From positions 1-8,567 of the forward strand of contig DDDX01000080.1 of assembly GCA_002339085.1 (NCBI GenBank): DNA of 8,567 nt, given 5' to 3'. The position numbers and the translations under genes are program-made. Positions 1 to 6,190 of the stretch are shown here, piece by piece. Under the pieces are notes generated by a model that worked only from the letters and a program-made list of their open reading frames with translations, did not search any database and was not told where the DNA came from. Within the stretch, counting starts at the first letter, position 1, and each line of letters opens with the position of its first letter. This stretch comes from Cellvibrionales bacterium UBA1969. Its GTDB lineage: Bacteria > Pseudomonadota > Gammaproteobacteria > Pseudomonadales > UBA7434.

Positions 1-1916
1 TCTTCTTTAACCTCTTCGAACTCAGCGTCAACTACATCATCACCCGCGGCGCTAGATGGCTGTTCAGCTTGCGCTGGGCCCTCGGCACCTGCTTCAGCTT
101 GCTCGGCATACATTTTTTGCGCCAAGGAAGAAGACGCCTCTGTCAACTTGGTAGAAGCCGCTTCAATTGCTGCTTTATCATCGCCTTTTAATGCTTCTTC
201 CACTTCAGTAATAGCCAATTCTATCGTAGCCTTCTCATCATCGGTGGCTTTATCAGCACCCTCTTCTAAAGCTTTACGTGAGGCATTTACCATGCCTTCA
301 GCCATGTTGCGAGCACCGGTCAGTTCTTCAAATTCACGATCCGCTTCGGCATTCGCTTCTGCATCTTTAACCATGTTTTCGATTTCTTCATCTGATAAGC
401 CCGACGAAGCTTTGATGACAATCGACTGTTCTTTACCGGTCGCCTTGTCTTTCGCCGATACGTTAAGAATACCGTTCGCATCAATATCAAAGGTCACCTC
501 TATTTGTGGCATGCCACGACTGGCAGGCGGAATATCGGCTAAGTCAAATCGGCCTAAGGATTTATTACCCCCAGCTTGTTTACGTTCGCCTTGTACTACA
601 TGAATTGTCACCGCCGTTTGATTGTCTTCAGCAGTTGAAAAGATCTGTGACTTCTTGGTCGGTATCGTGGTGTTTTTTTCAATTAACGGTGTTGCAACAC
701 CGCCCATTGTTTCAATGCCGAGGGTTAACGGCGTGACATCCAGCAACAATACATCTTTCACGTCACCGGCCAGTACCGCACCTTGAATCGCCGCACCCAT
801 TGCAACGGCTTCGTCGGGGTTAACGTCTTTTTTTGGTTCTTTACCAAAAAACTCCGTCACTTTCTCTTGCACTAATGGCATACGAGTTTGACCGCCTACT
901 AACAGGACTTCGTCAATGTCTGAAGCACTCATGTCAGCATCCTTTAATGCAACGCGCAGCGGTTCAAGTGAGCGTTCAACTAAATCGCCCACCAATGATT
1001 CCAATTTAGCGCGAGTCATTTTCACCACTAAATGTTTTGGACCAGACGCATCAGCAGTAATGTAAGGCAAGTTCACTTCAGTTTGCTGAGAACTCGAAAG
1101 CTCTATCTTGGCTTTCTCGCCCGCCTCTTTTAAACGCTGCATCGCCAATGGATCACCTTTTAGGTCCATACCGCTGTCTTTTTGAAATTCATCAGCTAAG
1201 TATTCGATCAAGGCTAAATCAAAGTCTTCACCGCCGAGGAAAGTATCGCCATTAGTCGACAACACTTCAAACTGCATTTCACCGTCAACATCCGCGATTT
1301 CAATAATCGAAATATCAAAAGTACCGCCACCTAAATCATAAACCGCAATAGTTCGATCGCCGCCTCTTTTATCCATGCCATAAGCCAAAGCTGCCGCGGT
1401 TGGCTCATTAATAATGCGCTTAACATCAAGGCCAGCAATCTTACCGGCATCCTTAGTGGCCTGACGTTGTGAGTCGTTAAAGTAAGCGGGCACGGTAATC
1501 ACGGCTTCGCTGACGCTCTCACCCAAAAAATCTTCGGCAGTTTTTTTCATTTTCATCAAGACTTGTGCCGACACTTGAGGTGGCGCCATTTGCTCACCGC
1601 CTGCTTCTACCCAAGCATCACCATTATCAGCCTTAGATATGGTGTAAGGCACCATCGAAATATCTTTTTGTACGACTTTATCATCAAATTTACGACCGAT
1701 CAGACGCTTAACAGCAAATACCGTATTGGTTGGATTCGTTACCGCTTGGCGCTTGGCCGACTGACCGACTAACACTTCATCGTCAGTAGTATAACCCACC
1801 ACTGAAGGTGTGGTGCGATCACCCTCTGCATTTTCAATAACTCGCGACTGGTCGCCGTCAAGGACTGAAACGCAGGAGTTAGTGGTGCCTAAGTCGATGC
1901 CGATAATTTTACCCAT
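1..1916 (-). CDS. dnaK: Molecular chaperone DnaK (Hsp70), C-terminal end cut by window edge
   Basis: ATP-dependent Hsp70 chaperone of the cytoplasm; it binds exposed hydrophobic segments and works with DnaJ and the exchange factor GrpE. The reverse strand translates from ATG at 1914–1916 as MGKIIGIDLGTTNSC, the phosphate-binding start of the actin-like ATPase domain. DLGGGTFDISIIEI (second phosphate loop) and VLLVGGQTRMP follow. The interdomain linker reads DVLLLDVTPLTLG, then comes the substrate-binding domain and an acidic tail ending DDVVDAEFEEVKE. 638 residues are visible, equal to the full E. coli length, and the next partial codon is GA-, so only a few residues and the stop lie outside. 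An AGGAG ribosome site (1923–1927) lies 6 nt before the ATG. It follows grpE on the same strand with a 202-nt gap holding its own sigma-32 promoter; dnaJ would be expected next, outside the window. Family identification is secure. Confidence 0.98.
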   Translation of the reverse strand, partial: MGKIIGIDLGTTNSCVSVLDGDQSRVIENAEGDRTTPSVVGYTTDDEVLVGQSAKRQAVTNPTNTVFAVKRLIGRKFDDKVVQKDISMVPYTISKADNGDAWVEAGGEQMAPPQVSAQVLMKMKKTAEDFLGESVSEAVITVPAYFNDSQRQATKDAGKIAGLDVKRIINEPTAAALAYGMDKRGGDRTIAVYDLGGGTFDISIIEIADVDGEMQFEVLSTNGDTFLGGEDFDLALIEYLADEFQKDSGMDLKGDPLAMQRLKEAGEKAKIELSSSQQTEVNLPYITADASGPKHLVVKMTRAKLESLVGDLVERSLEPLRVALKDADMSASDIDEVLLVGGQTRMPLVQEKVTEFFGKEPKKDVNPDEAVAMGAAIQGAVLAGDVKDVLLLDVTPLTLGIETMGGVATPLIEKNTTIPTKKSQIFSTAEDNQTAVTIHVVQGERKQAGGNKSLGRFDLADIPPASRGMPQIEVTFDIDANGILNVSAKDKATGKEQSIVIKASSGLSDEEIENMVKDAEANAEADREFEELTGARNMAEGMVNASRKALEEGADKATDDEKATIELAITEVEEALKGDDKAAIEAASTKLTEASSSLAQKMYAEQAEAGAEGPAQAEQPSSAAGDDVVDAEFEEVKE

Positions 1917-1950
1917 GGTGCTCTCCTAAAATCGTAGTATTCATTGTTAT

Positions 1951-2001
1951 GCTAAAAGTCTTGCTCTTAGCGATGTCATAAAGCCACAATCGCTAGTGGC
2001 T
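1951..2001 (-). promoter_or_regulatory. Structured dnaK 5' leader with three overlapping hairpins
   Basis: Three inverted repeats overlap in the transcribed leader between the sigma-32 promoter and the dnaK ribosome site. Hairpin C pairs 1982–1987 with 1996–2001 (AGCCAC/GTGGCT, 8-nt loop). Hairpin B pairs 1968–1974 with 1989–1995 (TAGCGAT/ATCGCTA, perfect 7 bp). Hairpin A pairs 1951–1958 with 1964–1971 (8 bp with one G·U, 5-nt loop). A and C are compatible with each other. B shares bases with A and lies in the loop of C, so it would either replace them or form a pseudoknot with C. The repeats are visible; a regulatory role such as thermosensing is inference. Confidence 0.4.
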
Positions 2002-2032
2002 ATCGCGTTATTTTTTCTATTAGTATGCTGTC

Positions 2033-2061
2033 TACATGGAGGCGTTTTCACGTATTTCAAG
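2033..2061 (-). promoter_or_regulatory. Sigma-32 heat-shock promoter of dnaK
   Basis: On the minus strand a -35 element CTTGAAA (2055–2061) is followed after exactly 13 nt by CTCCATGTA (2033–2041). This is close to the sigma-32 (RpoH) consensus CTTGAAA / CCCCATnTA. Transcription would start near 2027, giving a dnaK leader of about 110 nt. It allows dnaK to be transcribed independently of grpE. Confidence 0.85.
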
Positions 2062-2070
2062 TCACTACTG

Positions 2071-2102
2071 GTCGATGATTGCAAGGCATTTCAATCAAAG
2101 AC
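2071..2102 (-). repeat. Imperfect hairpin in the grpE–dnaK gap
   Basis: The segment folds as TGATTG/CAATCA (6 bp), flanked after a 2x2 internal loop by GTC/GAC, with a 10-nt loop. It lies 16 nt past the grpE stop and just upstream of the dnaK -35. No run of T follows it on the minus strand, so it does not qualify as an intrinsic terminator. It might slow or protect the grpE transcript end. Only the dyad itself is directly supported. Confidence 0.3.
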
Positions 2103-2118
2103 GATCAATAAACGTGAA

Positions 2119-2784
2119 TTAGGCCTCTTCTGCCTTGGCTATCACCACCATAGCCGCCCGCAATAAGCGGCCATTAAGTGTGTAGCCTTTTTGCAACACA
2201 TCAATCACGCTGTTGGGCTCGGCTGTTGGGCTCGGGACCATGGTCATGGCTTGATGAAACTCGGGATTAAAGGGCTCGCCATAGGGCTCTAGCACCTCAA
2301 CCGAGAAGGTTTTCAACACGTCGAGAGCTGTTTTTCGGGTCAGCTCAACGCCTTCAAGCAAGGACTTCACCACCTCATCATCGGCCGCTGCTTCTGGGAC
2401 CGCGGCAATCGCACGGTCGAAATTGTCCAGCACTGGCAGTAGGCCATTAATCAGTTTTTCTAAACCAAACTTATGGGCCTTTTCGACATCTCGCTCGGCG
2501 CGACGCCTTAAGTTTTGCATTTCAGCCTGGGTACGTAATTGTTCATCTTTCGCGCTGGATAATTGCGCGGAAAGCGCCTCTAGATGGGCTTCAAGACTGG
2601 TTTCAGCCTCTGAATCAGATCTAGGCTGGCCGGCATCATCGTCATCATTGGCCGTAGCAAGCGATTCATCTTGCGCGCCGCTTGTAGCCGCATTATCAGC
2701 ACTGGCCTCTGGGCTAACGGGCTCGCTTGCCTGCTGTTCATTGGGGGCTTCAGATGACGGGTCAGAGGATGGCTTGTCGTTCAC
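2119..2784 (-). CDS. grpE: Nucleotide exchange factor GrpE
   Basis: Cochaperone dimer that opens the DnaK nucleotide cleft to release ADP. 221 residues if started at GTG 2782–2784. Residues 2 to about 65 are a disordered acidic segment rich in S, A, E, D (including NDDDDAG), longer than in the 197-residue E. coli protein. A helix with EAHLEALSAQLSSAKDEQ and QNLRRRAERDVEKAHKFG forms the long coiled-coil stalk. LPVLDNFDRAI, GEPFNPEFHQAM and the final QKGYTLNGRLLRAAMV are GrpE signatures. The GTG is preferred because AGGAG lies 6 nt before it and a sigma-32 promoter lies just upstream; the longer open frame back to 2988 would translate through that promoter. Oddities are the ATG-TGA overlapping the GTG, and a 13-nt tandem duplication inside the C-terminal domain. 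Confidence 0.96.
   Translation of the reverse strand: MNDKPSSDPSSEAPNEQQASEPVSPEASADNAATSGAQDESLATANDDDDAGQPRSDSEAETSLEAHLEALSAQLSSAKDEQLRTQAEMQNLRRRAERDVEKAHKFGLEKLINGLLPVLDNFDRAIAAVPEAAADDEVVKSLLEGVELTRKTALDVLKTFSVEVLEPYGEPFNPEFHQAMTMVPSPTAEPNSVIDVLQKGYTLNGRLLRAAMVVIAKAEEA
2209..2234. repeat. 13-nt perfect tandem duplication inside grpE
   Basis: GCTGTTGGGCTCG occurs twice in direct succession (2209–2221 and 2222–2234). Since 13 is not a multiple of 3, the two copies are read in different frames and give S-P-T-A and E-P-N-S in the loop before QKGY. The protein keeps the same spacing as E. coli GrpE there, so this is not a simple recent insertion. Confidence 0.7.
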
Positions 2785-2833
2785 ATTGGGCTCCTTTAGG
2801 GCGCTAATTAAAGTGTTACTGCAATCATGGTGA

Positions 2834-2863
2834 TAAATTGGGGGCAAGCTGATAAATTTCAAG
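2834..2863 (-). promoter_or_regulatory. Sigma-32 heat-shock promoter of grpE
   Basis: On the minus strand CTTGAAA (2857–2863) is followed after 13 nt by CCCCAATTTA (2834–2843). The -35 is a perfect match to the sigma-32 consensus, and the -10 has the diagnostic CCCC. The start would fall near 2828, leaving a leader of about 45 nt with AAGGAG before the GTG. The spacing is the same as in the dnaK promoter. Confidence 0.85.
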
Positions 2864-3072
2864 CGAAATAACAGAAAAAGACGACTAAAAAACCCTGTGC
2901 GATCAAAAATCAATCTATCGCTGGATGTGACTGACACTGACACCCCGTTTTGGTGAGCACAACCCTTAACAGACATTATTTTATTCAAGCAATTTTGCGC
3001 CGATTAAGTCATCAAGGGGCTTAATTCACCTGCTCTTATGCGCTAGACTAATGGCCATTAAGCCAGCAACTG

Positions 3073-3091
3073 CCTTTGTAATGGACAAAGG
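3073..3091 (+). promoter_or_regulatory. Perfect 7-bp dyad in the recN leader
   Basis: CCTTTGT-AATGG-ACAAAGG is a perfect inverted repeat with a 5-nt centre, ending 16 nt before the AGAGG ribosome site of recN. It could be a protein operator or an mRNA hairpin. It does not match the LexA consensus. The dyad is visible; the role is unknown. Confidence 0.4.
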
Positions 3092-3119
3092 TAATACGGC
3101 TTGGAGCAGAGGCGTTTTT

Positions 3120-4796
3120 ATGCTTACCCACTTGTGTATTCGAAACTTCACCACAGTTGACCAATGCGAGCTTGAGCTCAGTGCCGGGCTCAGTGTGGTA
3201 ACCGGTGAAACCGGCGCCGGTAAATCGGTAATGCTCGATGCCTTGGCAATGGCCTTAGGTGACCGCGCAAGCAATCAGGTGCTTCGTGACGAAAATAATA
3301 ATGCCGATATTAGCGCAAGCTTTCGACTTCAGGAAAAAACCGCACTGCTGGGCTGGCTCAATGAGCATGACCTCAGCAATGAAGACGACCCGCATGAAGC
3401 TATACTGCGGCGTGTCATCACCCCCTCAGGGAGAAGCCGCGCTTATATCAATGGCAGTCCCGTCAATATTGCCGATCTGAAAACGGTGGGCGAAGAGTTG
3501 GTTGACTTGCACAATCAACACGAGCATCAATCACTATTAGACAAACACAGTCACGGTATGTTGATTGATAATTTTGGTGGCCATCAGGCACAGCTGGCCA
3601 AAGTCAAAGATGCCGCCGAACAATGGCAAACGCTGGAGCGTAAAATTCAACAATTCACCGCACAAAATGACGGTAAAGAAGCACGGCTTCAATTACTCAG
3701 CTATCAGGTGCAAGAGTTAGATAAACTGGCACTCGAAGCGAACGAAAGCGAGACGCTGGCCAGCGAGCAAAAAAAATTAGCCAATGCTGAACAATTGCTA
3801 CTGGGTATCAATGAAGCGATGCAGGCCTGCAATGGTGATGAAAGCCCCGGCGCGCTAGGCTTATTGCAGCTCAGCCAGCAACGCCTCAGCCAGTTGACCG
3901 TCGACTTACCCAGCCTCGCGCCGGCACTGGAACTTATCAGCAGTGCCGCGATTCAAGCAGAAGAAGCGTTTAATGAACTCAATGCCGAACAGTCACAGTT
4001 GAGCATCGACCCCGAGCGACTGCAGTGGGTCGAACAGCGCCTCGATGCCCTCTACAGTATTGCCCGTAAGCATCACGTGCCGGTCGAACAACTGTTTGAT
4101 ACCCATCAACAATTAGCCCAAGAGCTAGCTGATCTTGAAGGGGGCGATGAAAAAATTAGCGCTTTAAAAGAACAGCAAACGGCACTACAGAAAACCTTTA
4201 CTGCTGCGGCTAAAAAGCTGAGCAAACAACGACAAAGCGCCGTCAGCAAACTCAGTAAGGCCGTCAATGCCAAGCTTGATGAATTACAAATGGCACACTG
4301 TCAGTTTGCTATCGCGATTGAGCCTCTCGCGAGTGAATCACCCAATACTGCGGGCGCAGAGTCGTTAGAATTCTTAATCTCAACCATTCCAGGCAAACCG
4401 CCAAAGGCCTTAGCAAAAATAGCATCGGGCGGCGAATTATCACGGATCAGTTTAGCCATCGCGGTAGTCACTGCGCAAACCTCAAACATTCCCACCGTCG
4501 TATTTGATGAAGTCGATGTCGGTATTGGCGGTGGTGTGGCAGAGGTCGTGGGTAATTTACTGCGCGAGCTTGGTCAACGCGGCCAGGTGTTTTGCGTGAC
4601 TCATCTCGCGCAAGTTGCCGCTAAAGGCAATAGCCATTTATTAGCACAGAAGTCAGTTAGTAAAAGCGATGCTACCACCTCGATAACCGAATTGAATACT
4701 GACAAGAGAACCGCAGAATTAGCCAGAATGATGGGCGGCTTAGACGTAACGCAGTCATCAATCGCGCATGCGGCAGAAATGCTCGAGAGCGCCTAG
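3120..4796 (+). CDS. recN: DNA repair protein RecN (SMC-like ATPase)
   Basis: Cytoplasmic SMC-family ATPase acting in recombinational repair of double-strand breaks. 558 residues (E. coli 553). The N-terminal half-domain starts MLTHLCIRNFTTVDQ and carries Walker A GETGAGKS (29–36) and LLRRVI-type SGRSRAYINGSPV. A long middle region rich in E, Q, L, K forms the coiled-coil arms, with the RecN-typical ARKHHVPVEQL. The C-terminal half has the ABC signature ASGGELSRISLA (435–446), Walker B VVFDEVD (460–466) and VTHLAQVAA. ATG 3120 is chosen over an in-frame ATG at 3051 because family members begin at ML, and AGAGG (3108–3112) lies 7 nt upstream. It is divergent from grpE and convergent with fur (64-nt gap, no clear intrinsic terminator). 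Many gammaproteobacteria place recN under LexA; no box is evident here. Confidence 0.98.
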   Translation: MLTHLCIRNFTTVDQCELELSAGLSVVTGETGAGKSVMLDALAMALGDRASNQVLRDENNNADISASFRLQEKTALLGWLNEHDLSNEDDPHEAILRRVITPSGRSRAYINGSPVNIADLKTVGEELVDLHNQHEHQSLLDKHSHGMLIDNFGGHQAQLAKVKDAAEQWQTLERKIQQFTAQNDGKEARLQLLSYQVQELDKLALEANESETLASEQKKLANAEQLLLGINEAMQACNGDESPGALGLLQLSQQRLSQLTVDLPSLAPALELISSAAIQAEEAFNELNAEQSQLSIDPERLQWVEQRLDALYSIARKHHVPVEQLFDTHQQLAQELADLEGGDEKISALKEQQTALQKTFTAAAKKLSKQRQSAVSKLSKAVNAKLDELQMAHCQFAIAIEPLASESPNTAGAESLEFLISTIPGKPPKALAKIASGGELSRISLAIAVVTAQTSNIPTVVFDEVDVGIGGGVAEVVGNLLRELGQRGQVFCVTHLAQVAAKGNSHLLAQKSVSKSDATTSITELNTDKRTAELARMMGGLDVTQSSIAHAAEMLESA

Positions 4797-4860
4797 GGCA
4801 AAGTGGCCGCTAGCAAAGAGTATGGCCAACAAGTATTATAGCCCCTCTCTCAGCGCAAAA

Positions 4861-5274
4861 TTAATCTTTTGGTTTAACGTATAACACTAAGCTATGGTCA
4901 AGAATTTCATAGCCTTGCTGTTCGGCGATCTTATGTTGCAGCGCTTCAATGTCTGCATCACAAAACTCAATAATCTTACCTGTTTCCATGCAGACCATGT
5001 GATCATGGTGATCGCCTTTGGCGATCTCAAACACCGAGTGGCCGCCCTCGAAATTATGCCGCACCACTAAACCCGCTGATTCAAATTGGGTTAATACGCG
5101 ATAAACCGTCGCTAAGCCCACGTCTTCACCGGCTTCAAGTAAGGCTTTATACACTTCTTCCGCACTCATGTGATGCGCACTATCAGAGGCATTTTCTAAC
5201 AACTGCAAAACTTTAATGCGCGGCAGTGTCACCTTAAGACCGGCTTTCCTAATCTCTTGATTTTCAATACCCAT
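4861..5274 (-). CDS. fur: Ferric uptake regulator Fur
   Basis: Iron-responsive dimeric DNA-binding repressor of iron acquisition genes. 137 residues from ATG 5272–5274. The winged-helix domain shows RKAGLKVTLPRIKVLQLL and the recognition helix region GLATVYRVLTQFESAGLV. The hinge RHNFEGGHSVFE is followed by the metal-binding HHDHMVCMETGKIIEF and a dimerisation domain ending LVLYVKPKD. The position of the second Cys of the E. coli CxxC is Thr (C-M-E-T), and the His/Cys-rich tail is absent; as far as I recall this matches Pseudomonas Fur, which does not need that site. This start is chosen because AGGAG lies 6 nt upstream; an in-frame TTG five codons earlier overlaps that ribosome site. Divergent from bamE with overlapping promoters. 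No convincing Fur box was seen in its own leader. Confidence 0.97.
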   Translation of the reverse strand: MGIENQEIRKAGLKVTLPRIKVLQLLENASDSAHHMSAEEVYKALLEAGEDVGLATVYRVLTQFESAGLVVRHNFEGGHSVFEIAKGDHHDHMVCMETGKIIEFCDADIEALQHKIAEQQGYEILDHSLVLYVKPKD

Positions 5275-5336
5275 ACGTATCTCCTGCAATTGTTCTCATT
5301 GGTCAATAATAATTCGGGTTTAGCAACTATCAACGC

Positions 5337-5365
5337 TTCACATCAGTCACCCAGAAACGTATTAT
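5337..5365 (+). promoter_or_regulatory. Sigma-70 promoter of bamE
   Basis: TTCACA (5337–5342) and TATTAT (5360–5365) are separated by 17 nt; each matches the sigma-70 consensus at 5 of 6 positions. The expected start near 5372 leaves a bamE leader of about 75 nt. Confidence 0.65.
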
Positions 5366-5389
5366 ACATCGTCAAACTATGAATTAAAC
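5361..5389 (-). promoter_or_regulatory. Probable fur promoter, -10 overlapping that of bamE
   Basis: The minus strand reads a perfect TATAAT at 5361–5366. At 17-nt spacing the -35 would be GTTTAA (5384–5389), a poor match, so activation or a weak -35 is likely. The -10 shares five base pairs with the bamE -10 on the other strand. The predicted fur leader is about 80 nt. Confidence 0.5.
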
Positions 5390-5446
5390 AAACAATTGCC
5401 TTATCACCGTGTCTATTTTTGTTACAAACAGCTTCGGATACCCAAC

Positions 5447-5809
5447 ATGAGCCATGCTCGACTGCTTTACATTCGCCGCCATATTATTATTTCGCTAAGT
5501 TTGCTGTTAGCTGCCTGTGGCTCAATGCCCAATCTATCACCGCATAAAATCGCCATTCAACAAGGCAATCTTATTACGCAAACGATGGTCGACAGACTCA
5601 AGCCTGGCATGTCAAAACGACAAGTCGAGTTTGTTTTGGGTACACCGTTAATTGCCGATACTCTTCAGCAAGATCAGTGGCATTATGTTTATTCATTAAA
5701 ATTAGGCAACGGACAACAGATAAAAAAACAGTTGGCTGTCTATTTTGATCAAGATAAGCTCAGCCATCTGGAAGGCGACTTTCAGCTCAAGGCAAATAAC
5801 GCGCCTTAA
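5447..5809 (+). CDS. bamE: Outer membrane assembly lipoprotein BamE (SmpA/OmlA)
   Basis: Small lipoprotein of the beta-barrel assembly (BAM) complex at the inner face of the outer membrane. 120 residues from ATG 5447. A positively charged start with R5, R10, R11 leads into a hydrophobic stretch and the lipobox LAAC, with the lipidated Cys at 24; Gly at +2 predicts outer-membrane sorting. The SmpA/OmlA domain has the typical QQGNLITQTMVDRLKPGMS (38–56), QVEFVLGTPL (59–68), the WHYVY strand, and a final VYFDQDKLSHLEGDF. The ATG is chosen because the open frame beyond it (TTG at 5396) would add 17 residues before the signal peptide; the ribosome site is weak (GGA 8 nt upstream). Its divergence from fur is the conserved Pseudomonas fur–omlA arrangement. 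It converges on rnfH with only 12 nt between the stops. Confidence 0.96.
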   Translation: MSHARLLYIRRHIIISLSLLLAACGSMPNLSPHKIAIQQGNLITQTMVDRLKPGMSKRQVEFVLGTPLIADTLQQDQWHYVYSLKLGNGQQIKKQLAVYFDQDKLSHLEGDFQLKANNAP

Positions 5810-5821
5810 AAAACCATCGCA

Positions 5822-6160
5822 TCAAGACGACTCGCGAGCCGCCTTGGCTTTTTCAGCCCGCGCTTTGCGAAGCGCTTTTGGATCAGCCAATAAGGGACGA
5901 TAAATCTCAACGCGATCAGCGGCTTTTAATTGGTATTCTTCGGCTTTCACCGCCTTGCCAAATACGCCCATTTTCGCCTCCGCCAAATCAATTTCAGGAA
6001 AATGTTCTGTGATACCTGACTGCTCAGCCGCCGCCAATGCCGTACACCCTGGCTCCACATCCAAGGCAATAATTTTTTGCCGCTCAACGGTAGCATAAGC
6101 CACTTCTACTGCTAAGCGCTGGGCCGCTGTAGATGACAGTGTCGAGGCATCGTCTGACAT
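5822..6160 (-). CDS. rnfH: RnfH family ubiquitin-like protein
   Basis: Member of the RnfH (UPF0125) family, a beta-grasp fold related to ThiS/MoaD; the biochemical role is not settled. 112 residues. The first 15 or so are a Ser/Ala-rich leader absent from short family members. The family core then begins LAVEVAYATVERQKIIAL, with the motifs KMGVFGKAV, ADRVEIYRPLLADPK and a basic tail KARAEKAKAARESS. ATG 6158–6160 has GGAG 6 nt upstream. It lies 30 nt downstream of ratA on the same strand and is probably cotranscribed; ratA–rnfH pairs are widespread, and the E. coli pair was once described as a toxin-antitoxin-like module. The name comes from a link to the rnf cluster in Rhodobacter, which is not present here. 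Confidence 0.93.
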   Translation of the reverse strand: MSDDASTLSSTAAQRLAVEVAYATVERQKIIALDVEPGCTALAAAEQSGITEHFPEIDLAEAKMGVFGKAVKAEEYQLKAADRVEIYRPLLADPKALRKARAEKAKAARESS

Positions 6161-6190
6161 GTGTTTCTCCCTTGCAAGCCTGCTGGCGCG

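Larger units (their letters stand above)
2785..3119. other. grpE–recN divergent intergenic region
   Basis: 335 nt without a supported gene. It holds, from left to right, the grpE ribosome site, the grpE sigma-32 promoter (2834–2863), a 6-bp dyad ATTAAG/CTTAAT (3003–3008 and 3020–3025), and a perfect 7-bp dyad in the recN leader (3073–3091). A weak sigma-70-like pair for recN could be TTAATT (3021–3026) and TAGACT (3044–3049) with 17-nt spacing, but it matches the consensus poorly. No CTGT-N8-ACAG LexA box was found by eye. An open frame from grpE extends to 2988 but reads through the promoter. Confidence 0.5.

Noticed and set aside
148..603. 151-residue open frame on the plus strand
   Set aside because: Lies entirely antisense to dnaK in a strongly conserved region; Ser/Ala-rich translation typical of a shadow frame.
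1968..1995. Possible CIRCE (HrcA) element before dnaK
   Set aside because: The dyad TAGCGAT/ATCGCTA differs from TTAGCACTC-N9-GAGTGCTAA and has the wrong spacing; sigma-32 promoters are present instead.
2423..2833. 136-residue open frame on the plus strand
   Set aside because: Antisense to grpE, Ser-rich, with no ribosome site and no recognisable domain.
2785..2988. Upstream extension of the grpE frame by 68 residues
   Set aside because: It reads through the sigma-32 promoter and the ribosome site; the added residues do not look like GrpE.
4797..4860. Intrinsic terminator between recN and fur
   Set aside because: Only a 5-bp TGGCC/GGCCA repeat with a long spacer and no T tract on either strand.
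5275..5395. Fur box in the fur leader
   Set aside because: AT-rich stretches near 5305–5315 give only about half of the positions of the inverted-repeat Fur consensus in any alignment.
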